From: Armigeres subalbatus
Taxonomy: Eukaryota > Arthropoda > Insecta > Diptera > Culicidae
Assembly: GCF_024139115.2 (NCBI RefSeq)
Contig: NC_085139.1
Coordinates: forward strand, 15,347,284 to 15,411,283
Length of the DNA: 64,000 nucleotides
Reading direction: 5' to 3'
Shown here: positions 54,130-64,000 of the stretch, one piece after another
Position numbering within the stretch: the stretch's first letter is position 1
Layout: every line of letters starts with the position of its first letter
Position numbers and translations under genes: made by a program
The notes under the pieces: generated by a model
The model's database searches: none
What the model saw: the letters and a program-made list of their open reading frames with translations, nothing else
Told to the model about the DNA's origin: nothing

Positions 54130-57060
54130 TGTCATTCTCAAATGTAAACAAAAACCATATGATCAGAAAATTAGAACACTTTGTTTCAAAGAGTACAAAG
54201 GTCAGGATAGACAACCGATGTGTGGAGAAATACAGTTTTAGCATGCATATATTTTAAACATTATCGAGAAATGGGAGATAATATCCGAAAACAAATCTCT
54301 TCTGCGCTTCTCACAACAATGGACAAGATATAAAATCAATATCGACATTTTCTTTATCTAAAACAGCTATTTTCAGGCGATTTTATAACAATATCTTTTT
54401 TCTACCGATTACTAGTATCGAAAATGTAATGATCCTAAAACCGGTTCAATAAGTTTGTGTATGAATTGAAGAAAATTGATTTTTTTTCAAAAAGAGTTAA
54501 TTAAGATGTCGTTCAAAACTGTTCTACATTGGAAACTAATCTGTGAATATGCAGTTTTCGGTTTTTTCAAAAGGATGGCGAGGGATACACCAATGTTGGT
54601 TTACAAGCAGGGACGGGAACGGTTGACATTTCTTTTTATCATTAAATCTGCCCCGAAGTAAAAGAAAAACAAAAACACGGCAGCCGCAGCAGCAGCCACG
54701 TCCAAGCAGACGACAGTCACCATATTATTTTTTTATTTTCTCTCCCCACAATTAATGTCTCTGTACACTCATTTCACGACGTATGACCGTTTTTGGTGGT
54801 AAATGATTATTTCTCTACTCCTTGCTCATTTTAGAGACTAGAACTAATGAATTAGTACCAACGGCTAGCATTATTTCTAGGCTTTGCGCCACAGGCAATT
54901 AAACTCGAATCTGTTCTATTTGCGCTGCGCACGAACCGAAAAAAGAAATCTGCTGACTGCACCGACGGCTCGACTCTCACGCAGCAGCAGGCAGGAACAT
55001 ACAAACAGTTTGCCTCATCGGTAAAAAAAATGTCACAATAGACTAACGCAAAATGAACTCCCCCAAGAAATTATGACGTTTGAGCGGGTCGCATAATGAA
55101 CGCAAAATGAACTTTTGTTCGAGAAGACGACCCGCTCAAATGTCAAAATCCATCGGGTGAGTGAATTTAATGAACCGCTGCACAGGTCTATGAGGCGTAC
55201 ATTTTTTTTGAAAAACTGTTTCGGTTTGTGCGGTGCGTGAAATTTGATCGGATAAAATGTAAACATTCGCATAATCACAGTGTTTTACTGTACATTTCCC
55301 AACACTGTTTACAAGTTGCAAAAATGAGTTGCGAAATGAACTGAGAAACAAAATCAAACCAGCCCCCTGAAACGGCTGTCATCTGCATACAACATGATTG
55401 AAGCCGAAAACTTGGTGCTAAACTTGGTGCTAGCTGTCAAGCAGTGGCTTAAAGCACGGAACACAGTGACTCATGCGACAATATCGCTCGAGAAGAAATT
55501 TAATTCGAATAAAAAAATAAAGAAACAGTTTTTTTTAGAAAGCGCTAAAATGTGTTTCATTAATGTATTGCAATTATCTTTCATTCGTTAATTTCAGATA
55601 CACATGTTTCGTTATAGCGCAAAACTTATCAGCACTGTATTTGTCACAATAACAAATACCAAATTATTAATAATAACAAATTTGTCAAGTCTGCCTGATA
55701 CTCATGTCGATATCTTTAACGGTTTGATAGATGTCTGAAGGAATTTGACAAATATTAGGCATTGTGATAAAGAGTGGGCCTTTAATTTCTAATGCATCGT
55801 TCTGTTAAAAAAACAATTTTTTGCAAGTAGAAAAAATAAGACTGCAAACCAATTAATTGATTGATCAGCAGTGATTTATTTTTCCTCCAAATTTAAGAAC
55901 ACTATTCTCGTTGGAATCTGAAGCAAAATAAAAAAACGCTGGTAATCTCCAGCAGTTTTCTGTTCATGTTTAAATTTTATTTAAATAAATAAAATAATAA
56001 TTATATATAAATAATTATTACTTATTTTGCTGCTCAGAAATGCGGCGTAATTGCAAAGTGCATTGATCCAAATTCCGTAGTTAAAATAACGCGTTCAATC
56101 GCCTAAACATACAAAATTTAAATCTCGTGATTCAATCTGCCGAAAATAGAACAAAGCTGTGCAACAGTTTTGAGCTTTTGAATCTAAACTTAAATTAATC
56201 TGAGGCAGCTGCTGGGAGAATGCATGTTTCAGATTCATAATAAATTTAAGTGCAGCAGTACAATTTGAATCACTACTAATCTGATTTGATTCTTGGGTTG
56301 CCTAGGATTCTTAAGATTAACTCATAATCGATAAAAAATTCAAATGTTATACATTTGCGACATGAGCAGTATGGTTAGGTTTCTCGTCAGCTAAAAGAAC
56401 TTTTTTCCGGTGCATGAAAACATATTTTAGTTACCAGATAAACATTGTCGCTGTCGTCGCTGTCCGGAACATCTTTTGCTGGCGAGGATAGGGGATCTAA
56501 ATGTCAAAATGGAAAAATACATACGATTTGACAGGTAGGTACCCAACATGTTTCGGACAGCAGAACAAAGGGAACCGAAGCGACAATCTTTATCTGGTAA
56601 CTTTCTTTTGGTGCATGATCATTGGCAGCTCGATAGTTATTATTTTTAGTCTCTTGATTTTAACGCTAAGTCAATTATGCTTCAAAAATCTATTATTCTG
56701 TCAACACACAAATGGTCCAGTTTAAAGAAAATTTTTATCCAAAATGCGACATCCACTTCCAGTTGGATCAGATCAAATGTAAAGAAAAAAGGTTCCAATA
56801 GTGTTTCATAAAACACCTGTCGATGACACGTACAATGACTAGATAAATTTATCTTAGTTTCGACGCCCACATTATAGTGAGCTCAAGTTTGTAACCAAAG
56901 AGTTAATGCGTCAAGATCAAATAGTAGATGAATTAAGTTCGTCAACTGAAAAGTAGTTGCTGTCTCATATCTCATAGAGGCAGTTCAATAATTATCGTAT
57001 AATATAGATTTACGTTTTAATGGTTTTGGGAGGTGCATCAGCCTTTTTTAAGACTTTCAA
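54130..57060. other. AT-rich anonymous spacer
   Basis: About 2.9 kb with no recognised gene. A short inverted pair, GACGTTTGAGCGGGTCG and its diverged complement, spans 55074-55147. A CAG-rich patch lies near 54680-54700 and 54980-54992. Confidence 0.45.
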
Positions 57061-57062
57061 GT

Positions 57063-57714
57063 TTAGGGTAAATGTTGCATTTTGGATCCCTAGAGGAAGT
57101 GCTATATCCGCTTATATCTTTCAAATGAGTCGGGTGATACAGACTAGAATCACAAAATTTCATAGATGAAAGTCTTATTTATGAAAAGGAAGTTTGAAAT
57201 GAACATCGGATGTTTATAAATCGCTTAGATTTTTAACTATCTGAAATGAAAATATTCTTCGTTTTGGAAAGTGCAACATATTTTGGACCCCCAAATACAC
57301 ACATCTTGGACACCCCCTCTGTTCAAAAATGAATTTTCAATTTGCACAGGTCATTTGAGCTAAAGCAAAGTCTTATCTTTCGATTGACATGCATCAATGT
57401 GAAGATTGCATCGATTTCAATTTGCAATTTCAACATGAAGTGATTGTGTTCGTTCTGAGATATTCAATGATGTATGCTTTGAAGCGTAACGTATTGTAAC
57501 GCTTGTCTTCTTGAAAAAATCGATTTCATCAACATTTCATCCAAATATCGTTATTTTCGCACATGAAACTAGTTAAACACATTCGCAGCAATTTTATTTA
57601 CATAAAGACCATGCGGGTTGCAGCAGCGGCATTGAATTTAGTTCAGATATCAATAAAATGTCAACAGGAGGGTCCAAAATATGTAGGGGTTCAAATCAAT
57701 TTGTTTACCCTAAT
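57063..57714. mobile_element. Possible TIR element with TAGGGTAAA ends
   Basis: TAGGGTAAATGTTGCATTTT at the left resembles the complement of the right end (TAGGGTAAACAAATTGATTT). TTTTGGACCC-like phrases recur inside near both ends and at about 57285. The evidence is weak because only about 9 terminal bases match cleanly. Confidence 0.35.
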
Positions 57715-57828
57715 TTTTCGGTAAATTTCCGGTCCAGGCATCCCTAAATTGTCAAAATCGAATGATAATTGTGGTCATCTACAGCATCTTACGAGCACTA
57801 ACGGCCGCTTATTTTGGAATGTCTAGAA

Positions 57829-57966
57829 GTAATTTGATTTAAAACGGAAAATAGTACGGGGTTTGACTTATCTCATACTGTGTATCAAGTGTGATATCAC
57901 AAAATAAAATTTGAAATCAAAAAATTGCGAAAAAACTGCTAACCGTTTTAAATCAAATTGCTCCTA
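57829..57966. mobile_element. ~138-bp hairpin MITE
   Basis: AGTAATTTGATTTAAAACGG on the left pairs with CCGTTTTAAATCAAATTGCT on the right with one mismatch. The centre is AT-rich. Confidence 0.7.
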
Positions 57967-58562
57967 AAATTTTTGAGAAGAATTTTAAAACACTTCCCGT
58001 TAGTTTCCTCGTGCATTTTTTTCAAATATTATCCTTAGACTTAGTCTTCTTCATGCAACCTTTATTCGCCAATAATGATAAATTCATGAGGATGATGATG
58101 ATCGCTGCGATTACAAACGACACAAGACAAAAGTCAAATAGATTGCACCTTACCAGAACATGTAAATTGTGGCGGCTATTGAAATTAATTTATTGTTTTT
58201 TTTTCGGTGATAATTTCGGCTGATTTTGATGATAATTATATTGTGGCAGCTATTACCGCACGTAAAATGCTGGATAAATGAAGAAAACAAAACAATATAA
58301 CTTAAGTTATTGAAATTTAAATTTTCACGATCGAAAATCATTTTGCGATACATAATTAAATACCCACGCGAAATATACGGTACAATATGAACGGAGCTTT
58401 AAATTTCAAGAACAGCACTAGCGCCACACCAACAAACGGTGGCTTCAAGAACTAGTGCTTGTTTCACGGGGTTGAATCAAACAGTTTTCAAAATTAAAGT
58501 TTTGTTATTGACTAGATGTCATTCTTGTTAATACTTTTATTCCGTATAGACTGCAATGTTGA
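57967..58562. other. Anonymous AT-rich spacer
   Basis: About 600 bp. A diverged direct repeat, TTGTGGCGGCTATT and TTGTGGCAGCTATT, occurs at about 58167 and 58241. No gene is recognised. Confidence 0.4.
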
Positions 58563-59317
58563 ATATATCTCAGGTACTTTTTCAAAACGGCGTATGTAGC
58601 AAATTGCAAACAAACCCGTTTTCAACAGCATATGGCATCAAATTCATCTAAAAATGTGTATATCTTCAAAGCTACATGAAAATGTGTTATTAAAAATGTA
58701 AATCAGTTTTTGCAAAACGGTGTAATATCATTGTTGAAAATATTGCACATTCACCGCTTAACAGAAAATGTACTTTAAAAAGTTTTTTCGAACAACTAAA
58801 TAGTTTAAAACGTGCGTCTGCTTGTACTTTTTCATCACTGATCACTGATTTCAAAATTAAGCATGTTGCTTGAATATTCTGATTTTCGTTAAGAATGTTG
58901 TTACGTCGTGTTGTAAGTGTTGCATTTTTTTGTCGAATGTGCGTGAAACGTTTCAACTTGACGCAACATTTCGACGTATCAACAATTCAGCGTACGAAGC
59001 AGCGTAACACTTCGACGAAAGTAGCATGACCTCGGTAATGCTGACCTATCAAAACGACGTATGTGATTTATCTGTTGCAGAACGTTGTAGCATATATTTT
59101 TATCAAAATAACTGAAATGTTCACACGCAGTGCAGATTTCAGAGTCAGTGACGACGAATCTTTTCATAATGTATCGTTGAGGTGAATTCAATTGCAATAA
59201 AAATGTTTAGTTTCAAAATAGGAATAAAAATTAAATCTGAAAACTTCCAAGCCCATTTTCTCAGCTTGATCAAAATGTTACATACGCCGATTTGAAAAAG
59301 TTCCCGAGATATGTATA
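58563..59317. mobile_element. ~755-bp TIR element
   Basis: The left end TATATCTCAGGTACTTTTTC, running into AAACGGCGTATGTA, matches the complement of the right end (59270-59317) over about 40 bp. A diverged GGTGTAATATC-type copy of the motif occurs inside. It ends two bases before the target duplication of the next MITE. Confidence 0.65.
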
Positions 59318-59327
59318 TCCTCTAACC

Positions 59328-59470
59328 CAGAGTGTATGTAATTAAGAGTGGCGACATGTGCCGCATTTGACAGGTCTCCTGCTCGTTTGGAACACGATTT
59401 TGTATGGGAATGACAGATGAATTTGGTTCCAATTCTGACAGTGTCGTCACTCTTAATTACATACACTCTG
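59328..59470. mobile_element. 143-bp hAT-type MITE
   Basis: The ends CAGAGTGTATGTAATTAAGA are inverted at the right edge with one change within about 28 bp. An exact 8-bp duplication CTCTAACC lies at 59320-59327 and 59471-59478. The 8-bp length and CAG start indicate hAT. Confidence 0.93.
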
Positions 59471-59478
59471 CTCTAACC

Positions 59479-59935
59479 TAAATCATTAACCAAGTATACG
59501 AAAGCAAACTCGCGGGACGGCGTCGCGAGGTGTTTTTAGTTTGGAATAATAATGAACTATATCAACGATGTTTCTGACCATTTTGAGAATTGAAAAGCTG
59601 TTTCAACACTAATTTACTTAATACGCTTTAACTAAGCATTAGGTTAATTTGAATAACTTGACAAATTACTTGATAATATTCTGGTAATAACGTTTCCAAG
59701 TTTGTACCGATAAGGGGAAATGTTGATTACATTTATTGTTCAAACAGCAAAACATTGATATTGTGAACCAATATTGTAATACTTCATTCAAAAATTTGGT
59801 GTTACTGTATAGTATGATAAATCGAAGTTTCATGTTCAAAATATTTCATAGTTAATTACAGAGTTTCAAAAGATAAATCGTATAATTATGTTAATAATCA
59901 ATTTTATAATAATCATATAATTTTATAATGATTGT
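59479..59935. other. AT-rich spacer
   Basis: About 450 bp with nothing recognised. Confidence 0.4.
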
Positions 59936-60130
59936 GACTGACCTTCATGAGTCGATATTGAAAGGAACAGTCGATTCATGGAAATATCGAGATGCGGAAT
60001 AGAAAATCCTTGGAAAGCTCTCTGGAGGGACCATCACAGTAACCCAGAAAATATTGTTTTCATATGGCATAATTTGCTTCCATGAGCCGACATCGAGTCA
60101 TAGAACATCGACTCATGGAGATTTGACTGT
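59936..60130. mobile_element. 195-bp mariner-type MITE, copy 2
   Basis: The inverted relative of 37586-37780. It shares CATGAGTCGATATTGAA, AAATATCGAGATG and GGGACCATCACAGTA. Its left tip is more damaged than its right tip (ATGGAGATTTGACTGTTA). Confidence 0.82.
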
Positions 60131-61834
60131 TATCATTTTTATATTCAATGAACCAATGGTCTATGTTAACTATTTGAAGCAACGAAGTTCGATTCTTTAC
60201 TATGACATTTTTCGCATGGTTATGCAGAGAGATTTTAGCTCAATAACAGAGAGTTTCTTTACTATGTGCGTCTTCTTCTTCTTCCTCTGTGTCTAGTGGG
60301 CTTGCATTGCTGCTTACTTTTCTAATTCACAGTGACCGATTAACGGTGACATCAAGATCAACGAATACAAAACGAGCTGTCTTTTCTCAAGATCGGTAAA
60401 TTTTATTAACAACTAGTCGACCCGACAGACGTTCTACTGCATAGTAGGCGAAAGTGCGCGTTGTGAACTGCCCATGCGAAATGTCCATATGAATCTCATT
60501 ACAACGAATCTGCTGAAGGAATGGAGAAAATCCATTCAGCCGTTTTCGAGTTATGTGGATACGATTTAATTTTTATTATTTAGAGATACTATTTACATCA
60601 ACATCAGCACTTTAAACCATCAATATGGAAGAATTAGGTTACAGAACTGTAAAACAATAAGCCTTTTTTGTGGAATGTCTTTACCTGTCATAAGACAAGT
60701 TTAGTACTATTCAATTTTATTCCACCACAACGTTGTAATCTAAAAAAATATTTGGATAATGTTGGAGTAAATAATAATCAAATAAATAGTAAAAATCACG
60801 CGACCCCTTGCTAATTCAATACTGTTATACCATATATTTTGACGTTTCGATGTTCCGTATAACACATTCAATCTGTTATAAGGGTACAACTTTTGCTACC
60901 CGAGTTACACATATGTTATGTGACATTATGCTTATCTAATCGCAGCATCACTCACTCATGTGTCATAATCACCTTTGGGGTACTCATATGTTTTCTTTTT
61001 CGCTCGACTGTAGTATTAAGGGAAATATTTGGCTTCGCAGTCTTGGAGGGAATTGAAAACTATGTTTTAATCTTTTCCCGACGTTTCGGTCCATTTATGG
61101 CTTTTTTCAAGGGGTAGATTTGTTGAAGTTTCTCTGTGTAACGTGTGTAACGTGCAATGTCATGTAAATCAAATCACTCAAATTTGGTCCGAATGAATTT
61201 TGCATAGGACAATTCGGACGATTTCTTGCTATCCGAAATTTGGTTTCTGGACTTACTAATTTCTACCATATATGTCCAAAGATATGTCCAACGTAGAGGA
61301 TTTCCATCCTGAACGGCCGCTCGCTTTAGGTTTGGTCAGATTCCAATCGACTTCTTTTATTTCTTGGTTGACGCTTCGTTGCCACGAGCTCTTAATCAGC
61401 CTCTGCTGCGATGTCCTGCCGGATTCTATTCCACCGCATGCTTACAGATTTCTTCTCCACTCTTTCGTATCGTGTGGCCGACCGACACCTCTATCAAATT
61501 TCTATTGATATCGATTTTTCATGGCATCCTCGATGGAGCTCAGCATTCGGGATTCAGTTGTGAGGCCACCAGGCCCGAATTATAAAAAATAAACATAAGT
61601 TGATGAATACTTCCTCATCAGATTTCAGTTGAAGACAGCAGCGCGTACGGACTAGCCACCCTATAACCAGAGACCAGCGGAGTGAAAAACTGTCGAAATG
61701 GCAACGTATGTAAATGCATGAAATTGTGAAAATAATACTGGCATCACTTGAACTTTTTGCTTGCTTCTTATGGATACAAAAAGTAAACAAGTCGATTTGG
61801 AACCGCTTTTGACGGTTCGATTGGAAACAAGATG
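60131..61834. other. Spacer with dispersed repeat fragments
   Basis: 60405-60560 (CTAGTCGACCCGACAGACGT and CAGCCGTTTTCGAGTTATGT) looks like a common insect dispersed repeat (recollection). 61340-61580 resembles 20530-20790. No intact gene is recognised. Confidence 0.4.
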
Positions 61835-62064
61835 GCGTCTTCGCTGATCTCTTATTGTAGTATTTCTAGTACGGACGTGCTTTTTTCTCGCACATTTTTC
61901 CAAGTGTTTTTTCTCGTACGTTCACTGTTTACGTTTTCGCTTCGTCGCGTTGGCCTTTATTTTCTCGCGAACCCGTCATTGGAGACTCAGTGGCCGATTC
62001 GGTCGCAGGAAAAGTGCTTTAGCGAACTGCTCTTGGAAGCGCGGGTAACCCCTTCAAGCAGCTT

Positions 62065-62454
62065 TTGCAGAGCAACGTATATTCGTCGTTGCCAATTGAC
62101 GATACCGACAACCCGCCAATAAAATGGCACGGCACCAGGAAATTCCACATGAACCCGCGCTGCAACAAGTGTGGCGAACCCCGACCGACTGACAAGTGCG
62201 ACAAGATGGAGTTGGTCGAACTCAAGTGCGCAAACAGTGGCGAAAAACATCGGGCCACCACAAAGAGCTGCCCAAAGCGAGCCGAGTTCCTGGAAATCCG
62301 GAAGAAGACTTCCACCAGGAACCGTGTTCATGTAGTCAACGAGGTGATCTATCCAGCCATCGTGGCTCCCCGTTGGGCGACTCCAATGCAGCAGCGACCA
62401 GCAGCAGCTGCGTCGGTTCAAGCTCCAGCACCGCCGGCTCCATCCTCCATTTAA
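62065..62454 (+). pseudogene. Jockey-type ORF1 C-terminal zinc-knuckle region
   Basis: A 129-codon frame containing RCNKCGEPRPTDKCDKMEL, then LKCANSGEKHRATTKSCPKR and AEFLEIRKKT. The Cys/His spacing resembles the paired zinc knuckles of ORF1 proteins in Jockey-like elements, which bind the element RNA. In the second knuckle a Cys usually found before the Gly-Glu-Lys-His is replaced by Ser (NSGEKH). It ends in a proline- and alanine-rich tail. Confidence 0.7.
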
Positions 62455-62569
62455 ATCATCGAAGCCGTTGAAGTGGAAGTCGCCACCTCCGTCGGGGTCA
62501 TCACGTACATCGTTGCTTACTGTCCCACACAAGTAAAAGTCGACGACGGCACGTCGGCCGAACTACGGC

Positions 62570-62910
62570 CGGCGGCCGGTTCATCATCGCCGGAGACCTG
62601 ATCGCAAAGCACCGATTATGGGGAAATACCATATCAAACCGGAACGGAATCAATTGGTGGATCGACGAGCTAGAGGGCCACTACACCATCCTGAGCCCTG
62701 ACAGCCCTACCCGGTTGACTCGGTCCGGGGCCCATGCAACGCTCGACATCTTTATCACGAACATGAACGATCACGTCTTCCAGCCGGTCGTCTTCTAGGA
62801 GCTCAGGCATGAGCGAACCCTGCGGAACTATCAGCAAGTCGACTGGGGTAGTTTTCAACGGTGGGTGGACGAGAACATCGACTACCACTGGGCTGCCTGC
62901 GCTTAAGACC
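62570..62910 (+). pseudogene. Jockey-type endonuclease fragment
   Basis: The translation gives FIIAGDLIAKHRLWGN, SNRNGINWWIDELEGHYTIL, SPDSPTRLTRSGAHATLDIF and ITNMNDHVFQPVVF followed by a stop. GD.NAKH and the downstream TLDIF block are endonuclease landmarks. The Asn of GD.NAKH is replaced here (GDLIAKH), and the catalytic SDH motif is absent, leaving ELRHERTLRNY. Confidence 0.75.
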
Positions 62911-62994
62911 CGGTGCAATCGCATGACCAAAATCATCCAGGCCAGAATGGTGAACCTCAGAAATAGTTAATTTCCGCGCTCTCCCAGACTGTGC

Positions 62995-63252
62995 TAAGCC
63001 GTTCTGGAAGCTAACCAAAATTCTAAAATCTTAGCGTCGACCTACTCCACCTTTGATCCCATTAGACAGCAATAGCTCTAAGGATCGCTTGATAACTCCT
63101 GCAGAGAAGGTTTCTGAAATAGGTCGTCACTTCGTCAGCTCACACAATCTTGGACAGAACATCGTCAGTCCACACGAAGCAACCGCTAACGGGCATGCTG
63201 ACAACATCCATCTTATTCCCAACGAATTGACGGCCTATATCAAATCTTCCGG
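62995..63252 (+). pseudogene. Jockey-type pol linker upstream of RT
   Basis: It reads FWKLTKILKS followed by a stop, then LITPAEKVSEIGRHFVSSHN and LGQNIVSPHEATANG. This matches the segment preceding the RT in Jockey-clade pol. The RT itself does not follow. Confidence 0.7.
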
Positions 63253-64000
63253 GCAGCGAGGACTATGTCCAAGGGCTTGACGATCCCTCCCCAGGCCATC
63301 TGCGAGTTGTGTGGCATGCCAAGGATGTGGTGGGGGTTGACAGTGGGCCCTGTTAAATTCCTATAAAAAGCTGCATGTATGCGCAAGTAGGCCCCACCAA
63401 AGCGACCGTGTGCCGCTCAAAGTGCACAAGCCCAAGTCCTGGTGTCAGGTAGTACACAAAACAGCCCTGACACAACGGCTCTCCGACGGAGGTTTGTGCA
63501 GGCCCAATAAGCCGCCTGGTAAATCAATAATTACGAACAATATAAGAGATAATGCGACTCGATATAATCGGCAAAGACCTAGGCGACGAATAAAGGATCA
63601 TGATTGGAAGCATGGTCGCTAGGTTTCGCAGGTTGCGACAGGATGATCTACGATGAATTACATCCCCGCAACTTCGACGTCGTGGCGCTGCAGGAGATTT
63701 GCTGGACAGGACAGAAAGTGTGGAAAAGTGGGCATCGAGCGACTACCATCTATCAAAGCTGTGGCACCACCAACGAGCTGGGAACCGGCTTCATAGTGCT
63801 GGGTAAGATGCGCCAACGTGTGATTGGGTGACAGCCAATCAACGCAAGGATGTGCAAGCTGGGGATAAAAGGCCGTTTCTACAACTATAGCATCATCAAC
63901 GTGCACTGCCCACACGAAGGGAGACCCGAGGACGAAAAAGAAGCGTTCTACGCACATCTGGAGCAAACATACGATGAATGCCCACTGCGGGACGTCAAAA
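63253..64000 (+). mobile_element. RTE-clade retrotransposon copy D, 5' end, runs off the window
   Basis: A leader (63253-63600) matches copy B, then the endonuclease starts. ALQEICWTGQKVWKSGHRAT and NELGTGFIVLGKMRQRVIG are in frame to a stop at 63829-63831, where copy B has a tryptophan codon (TGG to TGA). KGRFYNYSIINVHCPHEGRP continues in the same frame after the stop. The 3' part lies outside the window. Confidence 0.88.

Larger units (their letters stand above)
61835..63252 (+). mobile_element. Jockey-clade non-LTR retrotransposon relic, internally deleted
   Basis: The order is a 5' region, a gag-like ORF1 end (62065-62454), an endonuclease fragment (62570-62900), then the segment between endonuclease and RT (62995-63250). 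Most of the endonuclease N-terminus and the whole RT are missing. The right end is replaced at about 63253 by the 5' leader of RTE copy D. Confidence 0.75.

Overview
The window looks like repeat-dense intergenic DNA from a culicine mosquito, most likely Aedes. The basis is recognition of its element mix, not a database search: RTE-clade and Jockey-clade non-LTR retrotransposons, BEL/Pao and gypsy LTR remnants, hAT, mariner-type and Transib-type inverted-repeat elements, tRNA-derived SINEs, AT-rich spacers and CGGCCAAATG-type short repeats. I find no intact host gene, no functional tRNA or rRNA gene and no CRISPR array. Every protein-like stretch I recognise belongs to a decayed mobile element.

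Region 1 (1-14.9 kb): a short inverted-repeat element (141-953); a gypsy-type LTR-like block in + orientation (about 1457-2718) and its inverted relative in - orientation (about 13010-14437) next to a gypsy pol 3' end (14448-14925). Between them lie a 769-bp foldback MITE, (TA)n tracts, a 607-bp MITE, and a 4.6-kb giant palindrome of 24-bp repeats with unique inverted ends (5277-9878), which is built like a Foldback element. A 5'-truncated RTE copy (11461-13007, -) has cut into the inverted LTR.

Region 2 (14.9-21.6 kb): mostly anonymous sequence, two related SINEs, a second 24-bp array of another sequence (16915-17536), a small hairpin MITE, a palindrome-rich GAGAAGTGAG tract and a CGGCCAAATG tract.

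Region 3 (21.6-32.9 kb): an RTE copy (21660-28520, +) that can be read through three later insertions: a tandem-repeat-rich LINE-like insert flanked by a 334-bp direct duplication, a 97-bp MITE, and a 1.9-kb Transib-type foldback element with a 5-bp target duplication. It abuts a 5'-truncated BEL/Pao pol with its 3' LTR (28521-32882).

Region 4 (33-48 kb): a series of MITEs and hairpins (34155-34804, 35447-35596, 36144-36522, 37348-37556, 37586-37780, 39826-39976, 40203-40259), an RTE copy with a 15-bp target duplication (41061-43067), a hAT element with a relic transposase and an exact 8-bp duplication (43742-45433), and a TA-flanked element with a nested MITE (45968-47145).

Region 5 (48-64 kb): a long anonymous stretch, a second hAT-type element (51776-54121, exact 8-bp duplication) carrying its own 24-bp-type satellite, several MITEs including a hAT MITE (59328-59470) and a second mariner-type copy (59936-60130), then a Jockey-clade relic joined to the 5' end of a fourth RTE copy running off the right edge.

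Nothing here works as a pathway. The content is a record of successive insertions. The most unusual items are the satellite-armed palindrome, satellite arrays in three separate settings, the 334-bp duplication and the strand-biased 150-bp palindrome.
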